The notes: generated by a model from the letters alone, not told the origin. 64,000 nucleotides of DNA from Fulvia fulva (GCF_020509005.1 NC_063019.1:2914001-2978000), one strand, 5' to 3'. Positions 43,321 through 55,456 are shown, counted from the first letter of the stretch. Translations and numbers: made by a program.

Positions 43321-45649
43321 CGGCAGGTCAGGCAGTAGCGCACGTATCTAGCCACATCGCTAGCTATGTTCGGCCAGAAGAGGTTCTGTCGTTGTAGTAG
43401 GTTGAACGTCCTGGCCGTGCCTTAGTGGCCGGCTGCCTTCTTGTCATAGTATCTACTGATTATACGTGTCCTAAGGTTTTAGAAAGCAGGCATATAAAGC
43501 GCTTTATTAACGTAGAGTCTGTCTATAATAATCTTATAGTCGCTAGCGGCGATCTTCTATTATTATAACTAGGCGTTAGTATGTCCTTACTATAGGTCTA
43601 ATTTGAGACGTACTATCTTAGCCTTTATCGACTTACTATCGTAGGCTTCGTTATATAGGTCGTCTTCCGTAACTTATATCTTATTATCGGTTTCTAGTAG
43701 TAGTACTAGTAGGTCACTTACTACTTCTATAGTAGGAGCGGTAGTTAGTACTATTAACTCCTCCTCGCTATTACTCTTAGAGTAATTCTTATCTAGTTCA
43801 AGTAGTAGTTATAGCGGCTCTCGTTACGTCGCTAGTCGTACTAACCTTCTCGGGGCGTCGGTTATATAGTAATCTTTGTCGTCTTCTAAATCGCTTACTA
43901 AGGGTAAGCGATAGGTAGACGGACGCTTATTAGTGATTTATATTACAAATTACGTAACGATATCGAGATTATATAGTTTTAAGATCGCCTACTATTAATA
44001 CTATACTCTCTCGTTATCTACCCCGCCGGTATATCCTAGCTACGACGGGTTAGGCTATTAGGCTTCGTCCCTTAGAGTCTAGAGCAATATATAATCTTAA
44101 AGTTAAACTACGATAGAAATTCTACCTAGCGCGCTTAACGTCTATTTAGCTACTTAGTCGTTATAAAGTACTCGAGGTTATAATAGTCTATTAGGACCCG
44201 TACTAGCTTATCGTCTATAGCTCCGATTAACTCCGGTTACTATTCTTCGAAAGCCTTAACAATAGCTAATAGCTCCTTATTATAGATGTTATTAAATAGG
44301 TATAGATTAAAAGTAGGGGAGTAGAGTAAGAGATTAATCTTAAACTAACTAATAGTACGAGTATATAGTAATATATTAGGAACTAATAGATAGATAGATT
44401 TGTTATTCCCCTATTCTAGGACCCTATTCGGCCTATATAGGTATATATCTATAGTTATATATAAAGAAAACCCCGAATAGGTAAAAACCCTTCCCGCCCC
44501 CGACCTCTCCTTATCTAGATTAGCTTTCCCTCTAAACGTACGTAGTCTATATTACTACCCCGTTAGCCCCTGCTCCTAGCCGGTCTCGTCGCGCTACGCC
44601 GTGTCCTCTCTTCCTATACTACTCCTACTAGGCGGTACTGTTCTAGCTAGCCCTTCTCTAGTATCTAGTTCGTAATACGCCGTAGGTCCTTAACGTTATT
44701 AAGAAGTGCCCTAATCGTCCGGTTCCTCGCCTTTACTATCTACTCCCCCCTTCCTAGCGACTGCCTCGGATAGACGAGGAGTACGTACCGTACGTTCTAG
44801 GAGTAATAGCCGTAGGGGTAGCTAGTATTCGTATATTCTAGAACCTTCCTCTATAATAGGTACCCCTAGAGGCCGATATATTCGCTTCGTAGTTAGGTTA
44901 CTATACTACTCTATACCCTCGTAAGGCGGTAGTAGATAAGCTTCGGGGGGTACTTAACCGCGGATTTCGTAGCTAACTATTCCTTAGGTTGTCCCGCTAG
45001 CTAAGGGCGTCTACTATACCCTATACCCTAGTCGTTCTACCTCTCTTTCTATAGTTGCTCTATAAACGATTTCTTACCTTCCTATTATATTACTAGCTAT
45101 TCGTCCCTTACCCGGTAGTTCGGCTCGTTTCCGGGTCGAATGCCCTTATACGCTAGTACTAATTCGCGGGCCCTTACGACTATACTAGCGATGACCTTCT
45201 ATACTAGGTACTATACCGACTTGCCTAAGTAGGAGGTCCGTAGCCCCTAGATATATAGGTCGATCGGCGGTATAGCGGTCTCGTACTTAAGTATCCTTAT
45301 TAGTATCGACTTATATACCCCGGTAACCTTCCTTAGGCATTAGTTTTAGATCTTCGCTAACGGCGCGACGAGTCCCTTTAATATGTAGGCCCTCTCGCCT
45401 AAGGACTATACTTAGCTACTATAGGTAAGGACTAGCTATATAATAGTAGTATATAGAAGTCGTAACTACCGAAAGTCCGCCCCCTATATAGACGTAGTAA
45501 GCCTCTAGTATAATGCTATATTCTACTTAGCTTTCCGTAATATTGCCTATATATACTTCCTCTACCGTAGCGCCGGGTCTACCTATAGTCCGAGGATCCT
45601 AAGCTAATTTACCGGGTTAGTCGTATGCCCCTATATCTAGATAGAAGCT

Positions 45650-45663
45650 TATATATTATAGAA
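45650..45663. repeat. Target-site duplication of LINE 2, left copy (14 bp)
   Basis: TATATATTATAGAA, identical to 50829-50842. Joining LINE 1 across the two copies restores an uninterrupted alignment with LINE 2's own protein. Confidence 0.8.
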
Positions 45664-46199
45664 GAGTCGAAAGCTATCTTCGTCGTTTATATAACTATAC
45701 TACTCCGATTAATATCTTAGATACTCGGAATAATCGACGAGGACTATTTATTCGATAGCCCTTATTAAGACGAGTAATCTACTTAAGTAGTAGCGACCCG
45801 CCTACGCTAGCGGCGGCGTAATCGTAGTATAAAGAACCCTAAAACTAAGGTTCCGTTCCCCTAAAGGTAGACCCTAGAGTTACGGAGTTACGGAGGACAA
45901 CTACCTAATTAGGAAGTACGACCCCGAATAGTAGCGAAGGATAGTAACTAACGAGAGCTATAGCCTTACGAATATTCTATACTAAGAGTCAAACCGGGGA
46001 ATAAACTAAGAAAAAACCTAGCACATAAGCCAAGGCCTACTATATAGAAAGTAGAGGCTAACGACAAACAATATAGCGTAGACGACCCTATATACGGAGG
46101 CGGAAAACTTACTAGAGGATAACGAACACCTAGCCCGGACATATAAGAACACTATAGTATAGCTACTAGGAGCGCTAAAAGCGCTATTATACTAAATCC

Positions 46200-47110
46200 C
46201 GAAGACAATCTAATAAGTAATATAGAAGGTAGCCTAGAGACTAACTATATAGGCAATAGTAGTAGTAGGTAAGAATTAACCCCCTCCGAAGGTAAGTAAG
46301 GCGGTACGCCTATATAGTACTAATCCGGCGGAGAAACAAGAAATCGCAGCCCTAATAAGTAAGGAGATTGTCGATAGAATCGGCTAAAAGGAGGTAGTTA
46401 GAGCGAGGGTAGAGGTAATAGGCGTAGTGAGACTCTTTACCGTATAAGAGTCTAATAGACGAAAGCTAGAGACCTATAAGGAGTAGACTACTAAAGTCGC
46501 GAAGTCGGTACGAGTCTCCTACTAATAGTATACCGTTATCGCCTACGGGGTCCCTAGGGCATTTAAGGTCGAAGACCTTCCCTACCTCTAAGTATAGAAC
46601 TAGAATACCTCCCTAGGAGTACGACTAACGAAGGCGGTATAGCTATATAAGATAGTAGACCGAGAAAAGACGTATTTATCGCTTATTATCTAGGTAGAGA
46701 TAGCGGAACAAGCTAACTAGATACTAGACAATAGGCTATTCTAGAACTACGAGAGTATAGACACGGAGATCTATTAGAGTAGCTATAGGGTACTATAATG
46801 CTTCTAATGCTAATAGTACGGTTATATAGCCCTAAAATACGGGGAGAAGACCCTAAGGTGTCCTTACTACGTAGGCCTATACTAGGGAAGGGAATGCCTA
46901 AAAAGGAGAGTAGGTATATATACTACGGTAGAAGGCACCTAGCGTATTTAAGCCAATACCTAGCTAGAATAGTAGTATAAGAACGAGCGAGATAAGTAAG
47001 GATCTCTATACTAGCTAGGTACCCCTAACGATAGTAGGAGGGACCTACCGTATATAAGGGCTTCGAGCCGAGCAAAAGGAAGAGGGTAGAAGAGACGAAT
47101 AAGGGAACCT
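46200..47110 (+). pseudogene. LINE 2 ORF1 (gag-like) remnant
   Basis: Reading TAG/TAA as the ancestral Gln/Trp gives a continuous gag-like protein with a CCHC-type zinc knuckle, its last cysteine lost by a G-to-A change. Limits are approximate. Confidence 0.55.
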
Positions 47111-47199
47111 AACCGTAAACGTATCTACCTCCCGGTAGGCCTCGACACCTTAACCGGGCCGCTAACTAACTAGGCTAAATACAAATCTTTAGGGCGCCC

Positions 47200-50100
47200 T
47201 AGCGGCCCTAGGGCTAGCCGGACAGCGAGATATAGACTTAGGAGATATAGTAGGTTAGTACGGAAATAGACCTTACGGATAACGAATAATACTATACGAC
47301 GACATTACTATTATATAGTATAACGTAAACAAAAGTAGGGACAAGGTCTAGCGCCACTTTCTATAAGAGCTAGACCCGCTACGGCACTACGTTATTACGG
47401 TATAGGAACTATAGATCAACCCCTACGTAGGACTCCTAGCTACTTATAATGACCGGAGATTCTATACCGTAATCGCGGGCTAACGAGGCGTTATCCCGAG
47501 GATATATATATACGTAAGTAAGACTATAGACCTTAAGTCGTAGAAGGTTAAACTACCGTAGTAGGGCAACCTAGGAGACATAACATTAATCTAGATCGAT
47601 ACGATATAAGGCCCTATCTAGATCTATAACGTTTATGACCCGCTACCGCGGGGTTAGACGAGTAGGGAACTAGGAACCCTCGCCTACCTAGAGCGGACCC
47701 TAAGCTAAGATATAAAGTAAGTACTCCTCGGCGACTTTAACCTCTACTACCTATAGTAGGGACTCGAATTCACTCCCCCGTACGCGTTTCTAGGGGGAAA
47801 GCTACTAGATATAACCGTACGCTACGGAATAGCCCTAGTAATACTAAAGGGAATAGAGACGTAGAAGGCCCGTATAAGTATAAGTACGATCGACCTATAC
47901 TTTCTATTACGAGAACTTGAAGAGAGACTAGTCTAATACCGACCAAACTACGCGCTAGAAGCCTCCTTAGACTATATCCCTATCTAAACGACGCTAGGGG
48001 TAAAGGCGATAGAGGAGCTAGTAAGAGAACTACGCCGTAACTAGAAGAAGGCACGCTAGGACGACATAAGAGGCTTCCTAATAGCGAACCCACTATAGTA
48101 TAGAGAACTCGAGACGACAGCTTAGCTAGATCAAGTAGCGGAACAGATTACCTCGGTTATATAGTAAGTAGCGGAACAATATACGCCGTTACTCCGGCCC
48201 TTAACGTAGTAGAAGGCCTTCTAGACCCCTAAATACTCTACGAAGGTAAGGGAGGCTAGAAGGGCAAGGCGATAGTGGACGAAGGAGCATACCTAAGAGA
48301 CGTAGGAGCAATACTGTCGCGCGACATAAGAGAAGAAGGCATAGATAAGACGCGACAAGCTATAGGACTAGAGAGCGACAATCGGGCTCGTTATAGAAAA
48401 CCCGGAACAGATGTAGAGACTTGCTAAATAGACACGACTACCTAAAGAGTAGCAAACCCCTCACTTCCCCCTAATCGTAGACCGCGAAGGGATTGCCTAG
48501 GCTACGCCCCGGGGTAAGGTAAAAGTATTAGCCGACTATTTCTTTTCGACGTAAGTAGAGGCAGACCTTACGGATATCGACCCGAGTATATACCCGGAAC
48601 CGCTAGACATAGATTAGGCGGTTAGCTCTAATATAGTAACAGGAGTTATAAGTAAGCTAAAAGGACGGAAAGCCCTAGGCCTAGATAGGATACTAAATAT
48701 ACTGCTAAAAGAGTATAGAGAAGAGATCGCGCCGAGCCTAGCAAACCTATTTACCGCGTACCTACGGCTAGGGTATCACCCGAAGCCGTATAGAGAGTCT
48801 ATAACAGTAGTGCTACGTAAGCTATAGAAGGAGGACTATACTTAGCCTAAGTCGTATAGACTAATCGTACTTCTAAACACGATAGGGAAGGTCCTAGAAA
48901 AGATAGTAGCCTAGAGACTTACGTAGCTAGCCGAGGATAACTACGTACTCCTAGTAATATATATAGGGGGAAGAAGCTAGCGATCGACACTAATAGTAAT
49001 AGAGCTAATTACGGAGCAAATTCAGACCCTCTAGTACTACGGTAGGAACCGAGCGGCGTCCTTACTATCCCTCGACATCGTAGGAGCCTTCGACAACGTC
49101 TTATACTAAAGGCTAATATATATCCTACAGCAGAAAGGCATCCCCTAGTAGGTAACGACGTTTGTCTACTCCTTTCTCTAGGAACGGACAATATACCTAG
49201 TCCTAGGAAGGTATACGTCCGACCCGGTAAAGGCAGAGGCTAGAATACCTTAGGGATCTACTCTCTCCCCTATCCTATTTCTAATATTTATGTCTAATCT
49301 AATCCCCCTACTCACCTCTCCGTAAACCTTAGTATCGGGGTTCGTAGACGACATAAACATCCTAGCCTAGTTAGACTCGATAGAAGAGAACTGTCGCCTC
49401 CTTAAAGATAGGCATAAGAAATGCGAGGAGTAGGTGAAGAAGTATAGTGCCCGGTTGGCCCCTAAAAAGTACTAACTTATATACTTTAGTAAAGCGAGAA
49501 TATACTATAATATAAAGGCGGCGGTAAGAATCTAAGGCTACGAGACTAAGCTATTAGCGGAGCTACGAGTACTAGGGATCTAGCTCGACCCGAAGCTAAG
49601 CTAGAATATATAGATTAAGAAAGTCTAGAGTCGAGCGTAAGTTAATAAAGCCTTAATAAAGAGGCTTACGGTATCTATATAGGGAGTAATATTCGATAAG
49701 GCAAGAGTAATATATAAGGCGATCGTTAGACTAGCTATATTATACGGGGCATAGATTTGGGGAATAGGAGGCGTAGGCAAGCCGATCCCGAAACGGATAG
49801 AGTAACCCCTAAATAGGATATAGGTAGGCAACCTACGTAGGGTACTAGGCGTATATAAGATAACGTTAATAAGTACGGTAGAAATAGAGATAGGAACACT
49901 ACTAATAGGCTAGTATATCCGGGGAATAAGAATTTAATACGCGGCAAAGACGATAGATTACCTAGTATAAACTACGATCTAGGAGGTAAAGAATAAGATA
50001 GAAAGCCGCTACCGGAGAGGGGCCGGACATAGGATAAGCTAAAAAGAGGATGACCTTACTACCTTTACGGCCGTATAGATAAGTACCGAATGGCTAGTAC

Positions 50101-50760
50101 GAAAAGAGGAGGAGCGTAGGACTCGCTAGGCCGGCGGGAGCAAGGCTAAGACCTAAAGCCTAGCGGAATAGATAGCGAGCTACCTATAGGAGTAGGACTA
50201 GAAAAGGAAGCCCCCTAAGACAATAGGCCCGATAGCGCTCCGAGTCTTCTAGAGACACAATTACTAGCTATATAGGGACCTAACAAGGGCCGAAGTAAGT
50301 ATAGCGATCCAAATTAGGTCCGAATATATTAGATTAAGGGCCTACCTATTTAGGAGACGCGTACTAGACATCTATAGCCTAGCCTACTAGTATAGCTACC
50401 TATCGTAAAACCTAGAATATATACTACTACGATGCCCGTAGTAGGCGAGAGGTAGGGGAAATTAGAGGTACTAAGCGGGAAGGAGAGACTATAAGTTAAT
50501 TATTAGGGACAAAGGTAACATTCGCCGAATCTCTCGGTAGATACTATAGTAGGGATACCTCTAGTAGTTTAGCCTCGCTAGCGAGACGGAGGAGTAGATA
50601 GATAAGAGGCGGAAGCTAGGGGGTAGCAGATAGGGTAGTCATTAGGGCAGGCCTATAACACTAGCGTACCCCTAATAAGGGAAATTTAAGACGATAACTA
50701 GGAGGAAAAGACAGGCGGGAAGGAGGAGGGGTTTTTACTAATACGGTTTCCCCTCTATAT
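47200..50760 (+). pseudogene. LINE 2 ORF2: endonuclease and reverse transcriptase
   Basis: One frame runs for about 3.5 kb with no apparent indel; every stop I inspected is TAG or TAA at a position expected to be Gln or Trp. Landmarks: endonuclease 'LLGDFNLYYL' near 47740, RT 'SLLSLDIVGAFDNV' near 49065-49105, 'FVDDINILA' near 49340, then the Tad1 C-terminal region up to 50.76 kb. The catalytic FVDD is intact, but the many stops make the gene non-functional. Confidence 0.8.
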
Positions 50761-50828
50761 ATATAAAAACAAGATAGTATAGCTATATAGGCTAAAGGGC
50801 ACTATAATAGCTTAATGAAATATCTATC

Positions 50829-50842
50829 TATATATTATAGAA
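50829..50842. repeat. Target-site duplication of LINE 2, right copy (14 bp)
   Basis: Identical to 45650-45663. Its first bases overlap the ATCTAT tail in composition, so the true duplication could be one or two bases shorter. Confidence 0.75.
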
Positions 50843-53510
50843 CCGTAGTCGGCGCGTAAAGTGTATTAGATTGTACTTTTCTAGGGTAACCCGAGCCCCG
50901 TACCTCCTAGCCTAGTCCTTATAGATCTTATACTTCTCTTCTAGTAGCCTATAGTTCTCCTTAGTCGAGGAAGACTACGCTAGGATGTTTGTATCGTCTA
51001 CGAAGCCGCTCGTAGCGGTAATCTAGGATTCTAGGGCTAGGAGTAGCGTCGCTATAAAGAAGAGGAACAGAATAGGTACTAGCGTTAAGCCTTACGGGAT
51101 TCTAGTATAGACTACTTAAAATAGGCTCTTATACTAACCGACTAGGATCGACATACTACGGTCTTAGAGGTAGGACCGTACGAAGTTAATAAGCTACTTA
51201 GGGAGTCCTTTCGACCTTAGGATATAGAGTAGCCGCGGGTATAATACGTAGTCGAAGGCTCCCGATATATCTAGACTAAGTAAGGATACTACCTTGTCCC
51301 TATTCCTATACTAGATAGCCTTTACCTAAGAGGTAATAAGTTCTATCGCGGATAGCGTCGATCGCTATAGGCGCGTACCTATCTAGGTGTCCGGGAGTAG
51401 GGAGTATTCCTCTACCGCCTCGGAGAGTCTCGTTATAACTAGCTTCTTAAGCGCCTTTCTAAGAGTATTAAGGAGCGTAATTAGGCGGTATAACTTCACC
51501 TACGTATAGTCTTCCTTTTACGGCTTACGTAGGACTACTATCGTCGATTATTTAAATACTGTTAGGTAGTATCCGGTCTATAGGTAGGCGTTAAAGATCG
51601 CTACGACTACTAGGGCTAGTTAATCTCTATACTTCTTTAGTAGTTCGTTTAGAATCCTATCCGACCCCGAGACTTTCTTTACCGGTAACTTCCTAAGTAT
51701 AGCGGTAATATCTCCCTCGGATATATTCTATTAGACCGCTATACTAGGGGCTAGGGGAGTAGAGCTATTTATGTTACTTAGATTAGCCTCGACTAGGGGC
51801 GGGAAGAACTTACTAGCTAGTAGACGCGCCTTAGCCTCGGGGTCGCTAACCGGGCTACTAGGCGATTATAGCGCTAGGATAGAGAAGGAGGGGCTATATA
51901 TAGGGTCCTATCGGGCCTATTTTACTAGCTTCTATATCCTCGCTAGCTTGTCGGCGATTTCTTCTACTATAGCTCTCTAGCCGACTACTTTCTCCCTCCG
52001 TATTGTAGCTTTCTTCTATTAGTATACCTCTCTATATACGTTCTAGGCCTCCTCGCTATAGCTGCTCGTCTATACCCGGCGGGCTCTCCTTTCTTCCCTT
52101 ACTACCGTAGTATACTTCGGCGTCTAGTATAGTTTAGACTATGTCGTTAGTTAGGTAAGCGGAACGTAAAGTAAGGTCGCTTTTCTTATTTCGTCTATTA
52201 ACCCTTAGACTACCTCGTCTATCTCGTCTTTACTATTGTATTACTACTACGCGATCTAGACTAGCCTCTTAGAGTTATCGAGGTACGCCTAGATATTAGC
52301 CTAGTAGGCCTTTCCCTAGTTTAGCTTAGGGGTTCTCGCTAGTATACGTTATATCTATATCGTAATAGAGGTCCTAACTAGTATATAGTCTAACGACGCC
52401 TCGAGTTTATGTTCGATCCTATAGTAGGTTACTATATAGTAGTAGCTATCTAAGATCTAGGAGAGGTCGATCGTGCCTTAGAGTCCCCCTCTCTTCTAGG
52501 TACCTAGGTCCTTCGGGGTATTAAGGGCAATTACGTTACTCGCTATTAAGTCGATTACTTCGTCGGCTATAGGGTACGGCTATATAAGGCTTTCCTAGGA
52601 AGGGTAGTATATATTAAAGTCTCCTACTACGATATAGTAGCCTTGTCTCTTAAGCGTACTATCTAGGTATCTATAGACCCTAAGGTCGCGGCTAGACCTC
52701 GAGGCTAGCGGTTATATATATATATTGTATATCTAAGTACTACCTACGTAGAGGGAGGTAATATCTCCCCCGCCTTCTTCGTCTACGTAGTATACTACCT
52801 CCTATTTAGATTCTAGTATGTCCTTACTAATATAGAAGCACGTACGGGGTCTACCGTCGCTTCGTAGATATATCGTATAGCCTAGTAACTTATAGGTCGT
52901 TAGTCTCTTATAGTACGGGTTAATCTATAGCTCCTAGATTACTAGGACGTAGTAGACGTACGGGTCCGCCTCGTATAGGAAATAGTTCTAGACTATATCC
53001 TTACTATAGTTAACGTTATACTATATTAAATAGGTACGAGTTACGTAGTAGTAGAAGACGGCGGATTATACAAAAGACAAAGAAGAACCTAATAGGATAG
53101 CGTGTATCTATATATAGTATCGCTAGTATTAGTATAGGTAGATACTAGGTGTCCGGATGTTTGCTAGCCTATAGGCTAGTAAACCCTAGTTACGTGATCT
53201 AGTTATATAACACACCTATACCTATATACTTGTCCTACGGCCTATATGTTCTTAACACTCCTACTTAGGCTATATAGTCTCCTATAATCCCTTTACGTAA
53301 GCTAGAGCTACCTTATAAAGGTTTAGAACTACTAGCTATTAAGGGGCTTTATTAACCTATTAGTAGCTATGTCCTTTATATAGTAGTAGTCTACTACAAT
53401 CTTCTTCTACTACTAGAGATGTCTAATATAGTTATATATAATATTAATATACTTTGACCTTTTATATATATAGGTATCTTTAATAAGTATTAAAGCGGCT
53501 TAGTTGTTAC

Positions 53511-53705
53511 TAACACGGACAAGGCGTAAGACAGGGCGTAAACGTATTAATACCTTAGAATCGAATAAGTTCTACGAAGAAGAGAAGATAAGAAAGTCGC
53601 GAAGCCGCGATAAAGTAAACATCGAGGTCAGGGTCTAGGGTCCGGGCGCGCTAGCGTACTAGGTTACATAATACTAAGTGTAGCCTTACGAGGTGAACCG
53701 TAACA
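53511..53705 (-). repeat. 3' LTR of Gypsy B
   Basis: 195 bp, TAACACGG...CCGTAACA (the ancestral start was probably TG). The polypurine tract follows at 53706-53719. Differs from the 5' LTR at 8 sites, all transitions. Confidence 0.9.
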
Positions 53706-53731
53706 CTACCCCCCTTCTCAAACCGCCGTAC

Positions 53732-54009
53732 GCCCTCGTACGCGGAAATATATCGCCGTAGGATATATTCGTAAGGAAGGACCGTACTATTAGGAAGCGC
53801 TAGCTTACGTCGGGTTAACCGTAGAGAGACTATATATCTTACCGTAGTAAGCCTTAAGTCGAGTCTATATTATACCGTAGTATGCCTTAGACAAGCTAAC
53901 TATATATTAAGCCTTAGCTTACCTTAAGTTATATCTATATTACGCGGGCGTCGTAGGGTCGACTATCGGTAACGATGTCTAGATCGTCTAATATCTAACC
54001 TTTAGGCTT
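53732..54009. repeat. Gypsy B internal repeat, copy 1 (278 bp)
   Basis: Direct repeat of 54420-54627, with a 70-bp segment (after CTTAAGTCG) that the other copy lacks. It lies in the 3' untranslated part next to the polypurine tract. Confidence 0.85.
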
Positions 54010-54419
54010 ACGCTATCTAGGTAGTAGACCGGCCGCTAACGGGTTCTTATAATAATAATCTACTATCGCTTCCTCGGTACTACCTTTCAATTTACTATAA
54101 GGCACTTCTATAATAGTACTACCTTCCTAACGGACAGTATACTTTATATACTTCTTAGCTCTACTAGTCTATCTACTGTCTATAATCGCCTTAACTACGT
54201 ATTTATCTAGCTCCTCGCTATCGCCTTCGGAGGCCTCGATAAGTAGTTAACCTTAGCTTTAATTAGGGAATAGGTTGTTATTTACTAGGCGTAGTATACT
54301 AGTATAGAACCTCGGGTATATACGTATACTTTCCTAAAGGTCGAGCTCGTATACGTCTACGTTAATCTTACGGGTAATTATAAAGGGACCTATATTCTTA
54401 TAGTTAAGTTTCTTATAGG

Positions 54420-54627
54420 GCCCTCGTACGCGGAAATATATCGCCGTAGGGTATATCCGTAAGGAAGAACCGTACTATTAGGAAGCGCTAGCTTACGTTA
54501 GGTTAACCGTAGAGAGACTATATATCTTACCGTAGTAAGCCTTAAGTCGTATCTATATTACGCGGGCGTCGTAGGGTCGACTATCGGTAACGATATCTAG
54601 GTCGTCTAATATCTAACCTTTAGGCTT
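54420..54627. repeat. Gypsy B internal repeat, copy 2 (208 bp)
   Basis: Second copy of the 3' region, located between the gag-like part and the integrase C-terminus, i.e. at the junction of the internal deletion. Confidence 0.85.
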
Positions 54628-55261
54628 CTAGGTTCTTAGTAACCGAGCGAGAAAGCTCCTCGGCTATAGCAATCTAGAACTCGGTAGGGTTATACCGTAG
54701 CCTATATTCTACCTCTTCGCCCTTCTAGGTGAAGTTAATTAGTATCGTATAGCGGTAGCTAAGATGTTCCTCCTTCCGCGTACGTGTGCCCTATTATAAG
54801 GTCTTATCCTCTCTACCTATACGGAGTCGAGTTTCCTTCTTAGACTAACGTCGGTTATACTTATTACGTAGTAGCTCTTAGTACTTCTAGCGCCGACGTT
54901 CTTCCTCTTACTAACGAGCCTACTTAGTATCTCCGCGACCCTAAGTCTCGTTCTATATCTCTTACGCTATATTACGTAGTCGTTCTATACCTACGGTATC
55001 GTCGAAATCCGGATCCTACTACGACTCGTCTTCTACCTCTTACTACGCTACGCTAAGTACGCCGTTCCGCTTTCGTCGGGCTTCTCGGAGGAACGCCTTC
55101 GTAAGAGGGTTTAGGTTAAGTCTTAGGATAAAGGATGATTCGTCTAGTCCGATAGTCGTATTAGTACCTACGGCTATTTAAGTCTCGGTCGTACGCGGTC
55201 GTAGTAGCGATACGTAGTCTATAATCGTACGGCTCGGCAATCTAAGGGCGGTAGAACTTAA

Positions 55262-55456
55262 TAATACGGACAAGGCGTAAGATAGGGCGTAAACGTATCA
55301 ATACCTTAGAATCGAATAAGTTCTACGAAGAAGAGAAGATAAGAAAGTCGCGAAGCCGCGATAAAGTAAACGTCGAGGTCAGGATCTAGGGTCCGGGCGC
55401 GCTAGCGTACTAGGTTATATAATACTAAGTATAGCCTTACGAGGTGAACCGTAATA
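55262..55456 (-). repeat. 5' LTR of Gypsy B
   Basis: 195 bp, TAATACGG...CCGTAATA, same length as its partner. Followed by the right copy of the GTTAC target duplication. Confidence 0.9.

Larger units (their letters stand above)
41607..44384 (-). mobile_element. Gypsy/chromovirus-type LTR retrotransposon A, 5' part lost
   Basis: Minus-strand pol in the order RNase H, integrase, chromodomain, polypurine tract, LTR. RNase H is read near 44150-44330 ('NIYNKELLAIVKAFEE', 'LEYF'), with Trp/Gln codons turned to stops. The integrase core is almost clean at 42936-43238 ('VAVSDRGTQFVSALFRR'). The reverse transcriptase half is gone: at 44385 the sequence becomes the tail of a LINE. From 41.6 to about 43.49 kb CA and TG are at normal frequency; beyond that they almost vanish. 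Confidence 0.8.
45664..50828 (+). mobile_element. Tad1-like LINE 2, near full length, heavily RIP-mutated
   Basis: About 5.2 kb, inserted into LINE 1 in the opposite orientation and flanked by a perfect 14-bp target duplication. It contains an ORF1 remnant with a zinc-knuckle trace ('CFQCQQYGY' reading stops as Gln) near 46.8 kb, then ORF2. Its 3' end resembles those of LINEs 1 and 3, with an ATCTATCTAT tail. CA and TG are nearly absent; C and G in other contexts remain. Confidence 0.82.
44385..53110 (-). mobile_element. Tad1-like LINE 1, 5'-truncated, split by LINE 2
   Basis: Two parts: 44385-45663 and 50829 to about 53110. The 3' end has a (GATA)n/(TATC)n tail at 44385-44400. Part two carries the endonuclease (about 53050-52330, 'VGDFNIYYPS', 'ASLDYILVR') and reverse transcriptase ('SGFVDDTNILA' near 50985-51020). 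Part one continues the same reading across the junction and includes the post-RT motif 'LKYETAIPPIDLYI' near 45260. Gln and Trp codons are replaced by TAG/TAA throughout. ORF1 is missing, so the copy is probably 5'-truncated. Tad1-like LINEs move by target-primed reverse transcription. Confidence 0.75.
53511..55456 (-). mobile_element. Gypsy B: small internally deleted chromodomain LTR element with both LTRs
   Basis: A 1946-bp element with two 195-bp LTRs and a 5-bp target duplication GTTAC (53506-53510 and 55457-55461). On the minus strand: 5' LTR, gag-like region (about 55.26-54.63 kb), an extra copy of the 3' region (54627-54420), integrase C-terminus and chromodomain (about 54.41-54.01 kb; 'NIGPFIITRKINVDVYELDL'), the usual 3' region (54009-53732), polypurine tract and 3' LTR. 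Protease, RT, RNase H and integrase core are missing. It could only have moved with enzymes supplied by a full-length relative. Confidence 0.85.

Noticed and set aside
45664..50828. Alternative genetic code (TAG/TAA read as Gln) suggested by long frames interrupted only by TAG/TAA
   Set aside because: The host genes in 1-41 kb end at normal TAA/TAG/TGA and use CAG/CAA for Gln. The pattern is confined to retrotransposons and fits CpA-to-TpA mutation.
53150..53510. LTR of the Copia element between LINE 1 and the RNase H fragment
   Set aside because: No TG...CA boundaries or second copy could be found; too mutated to define.
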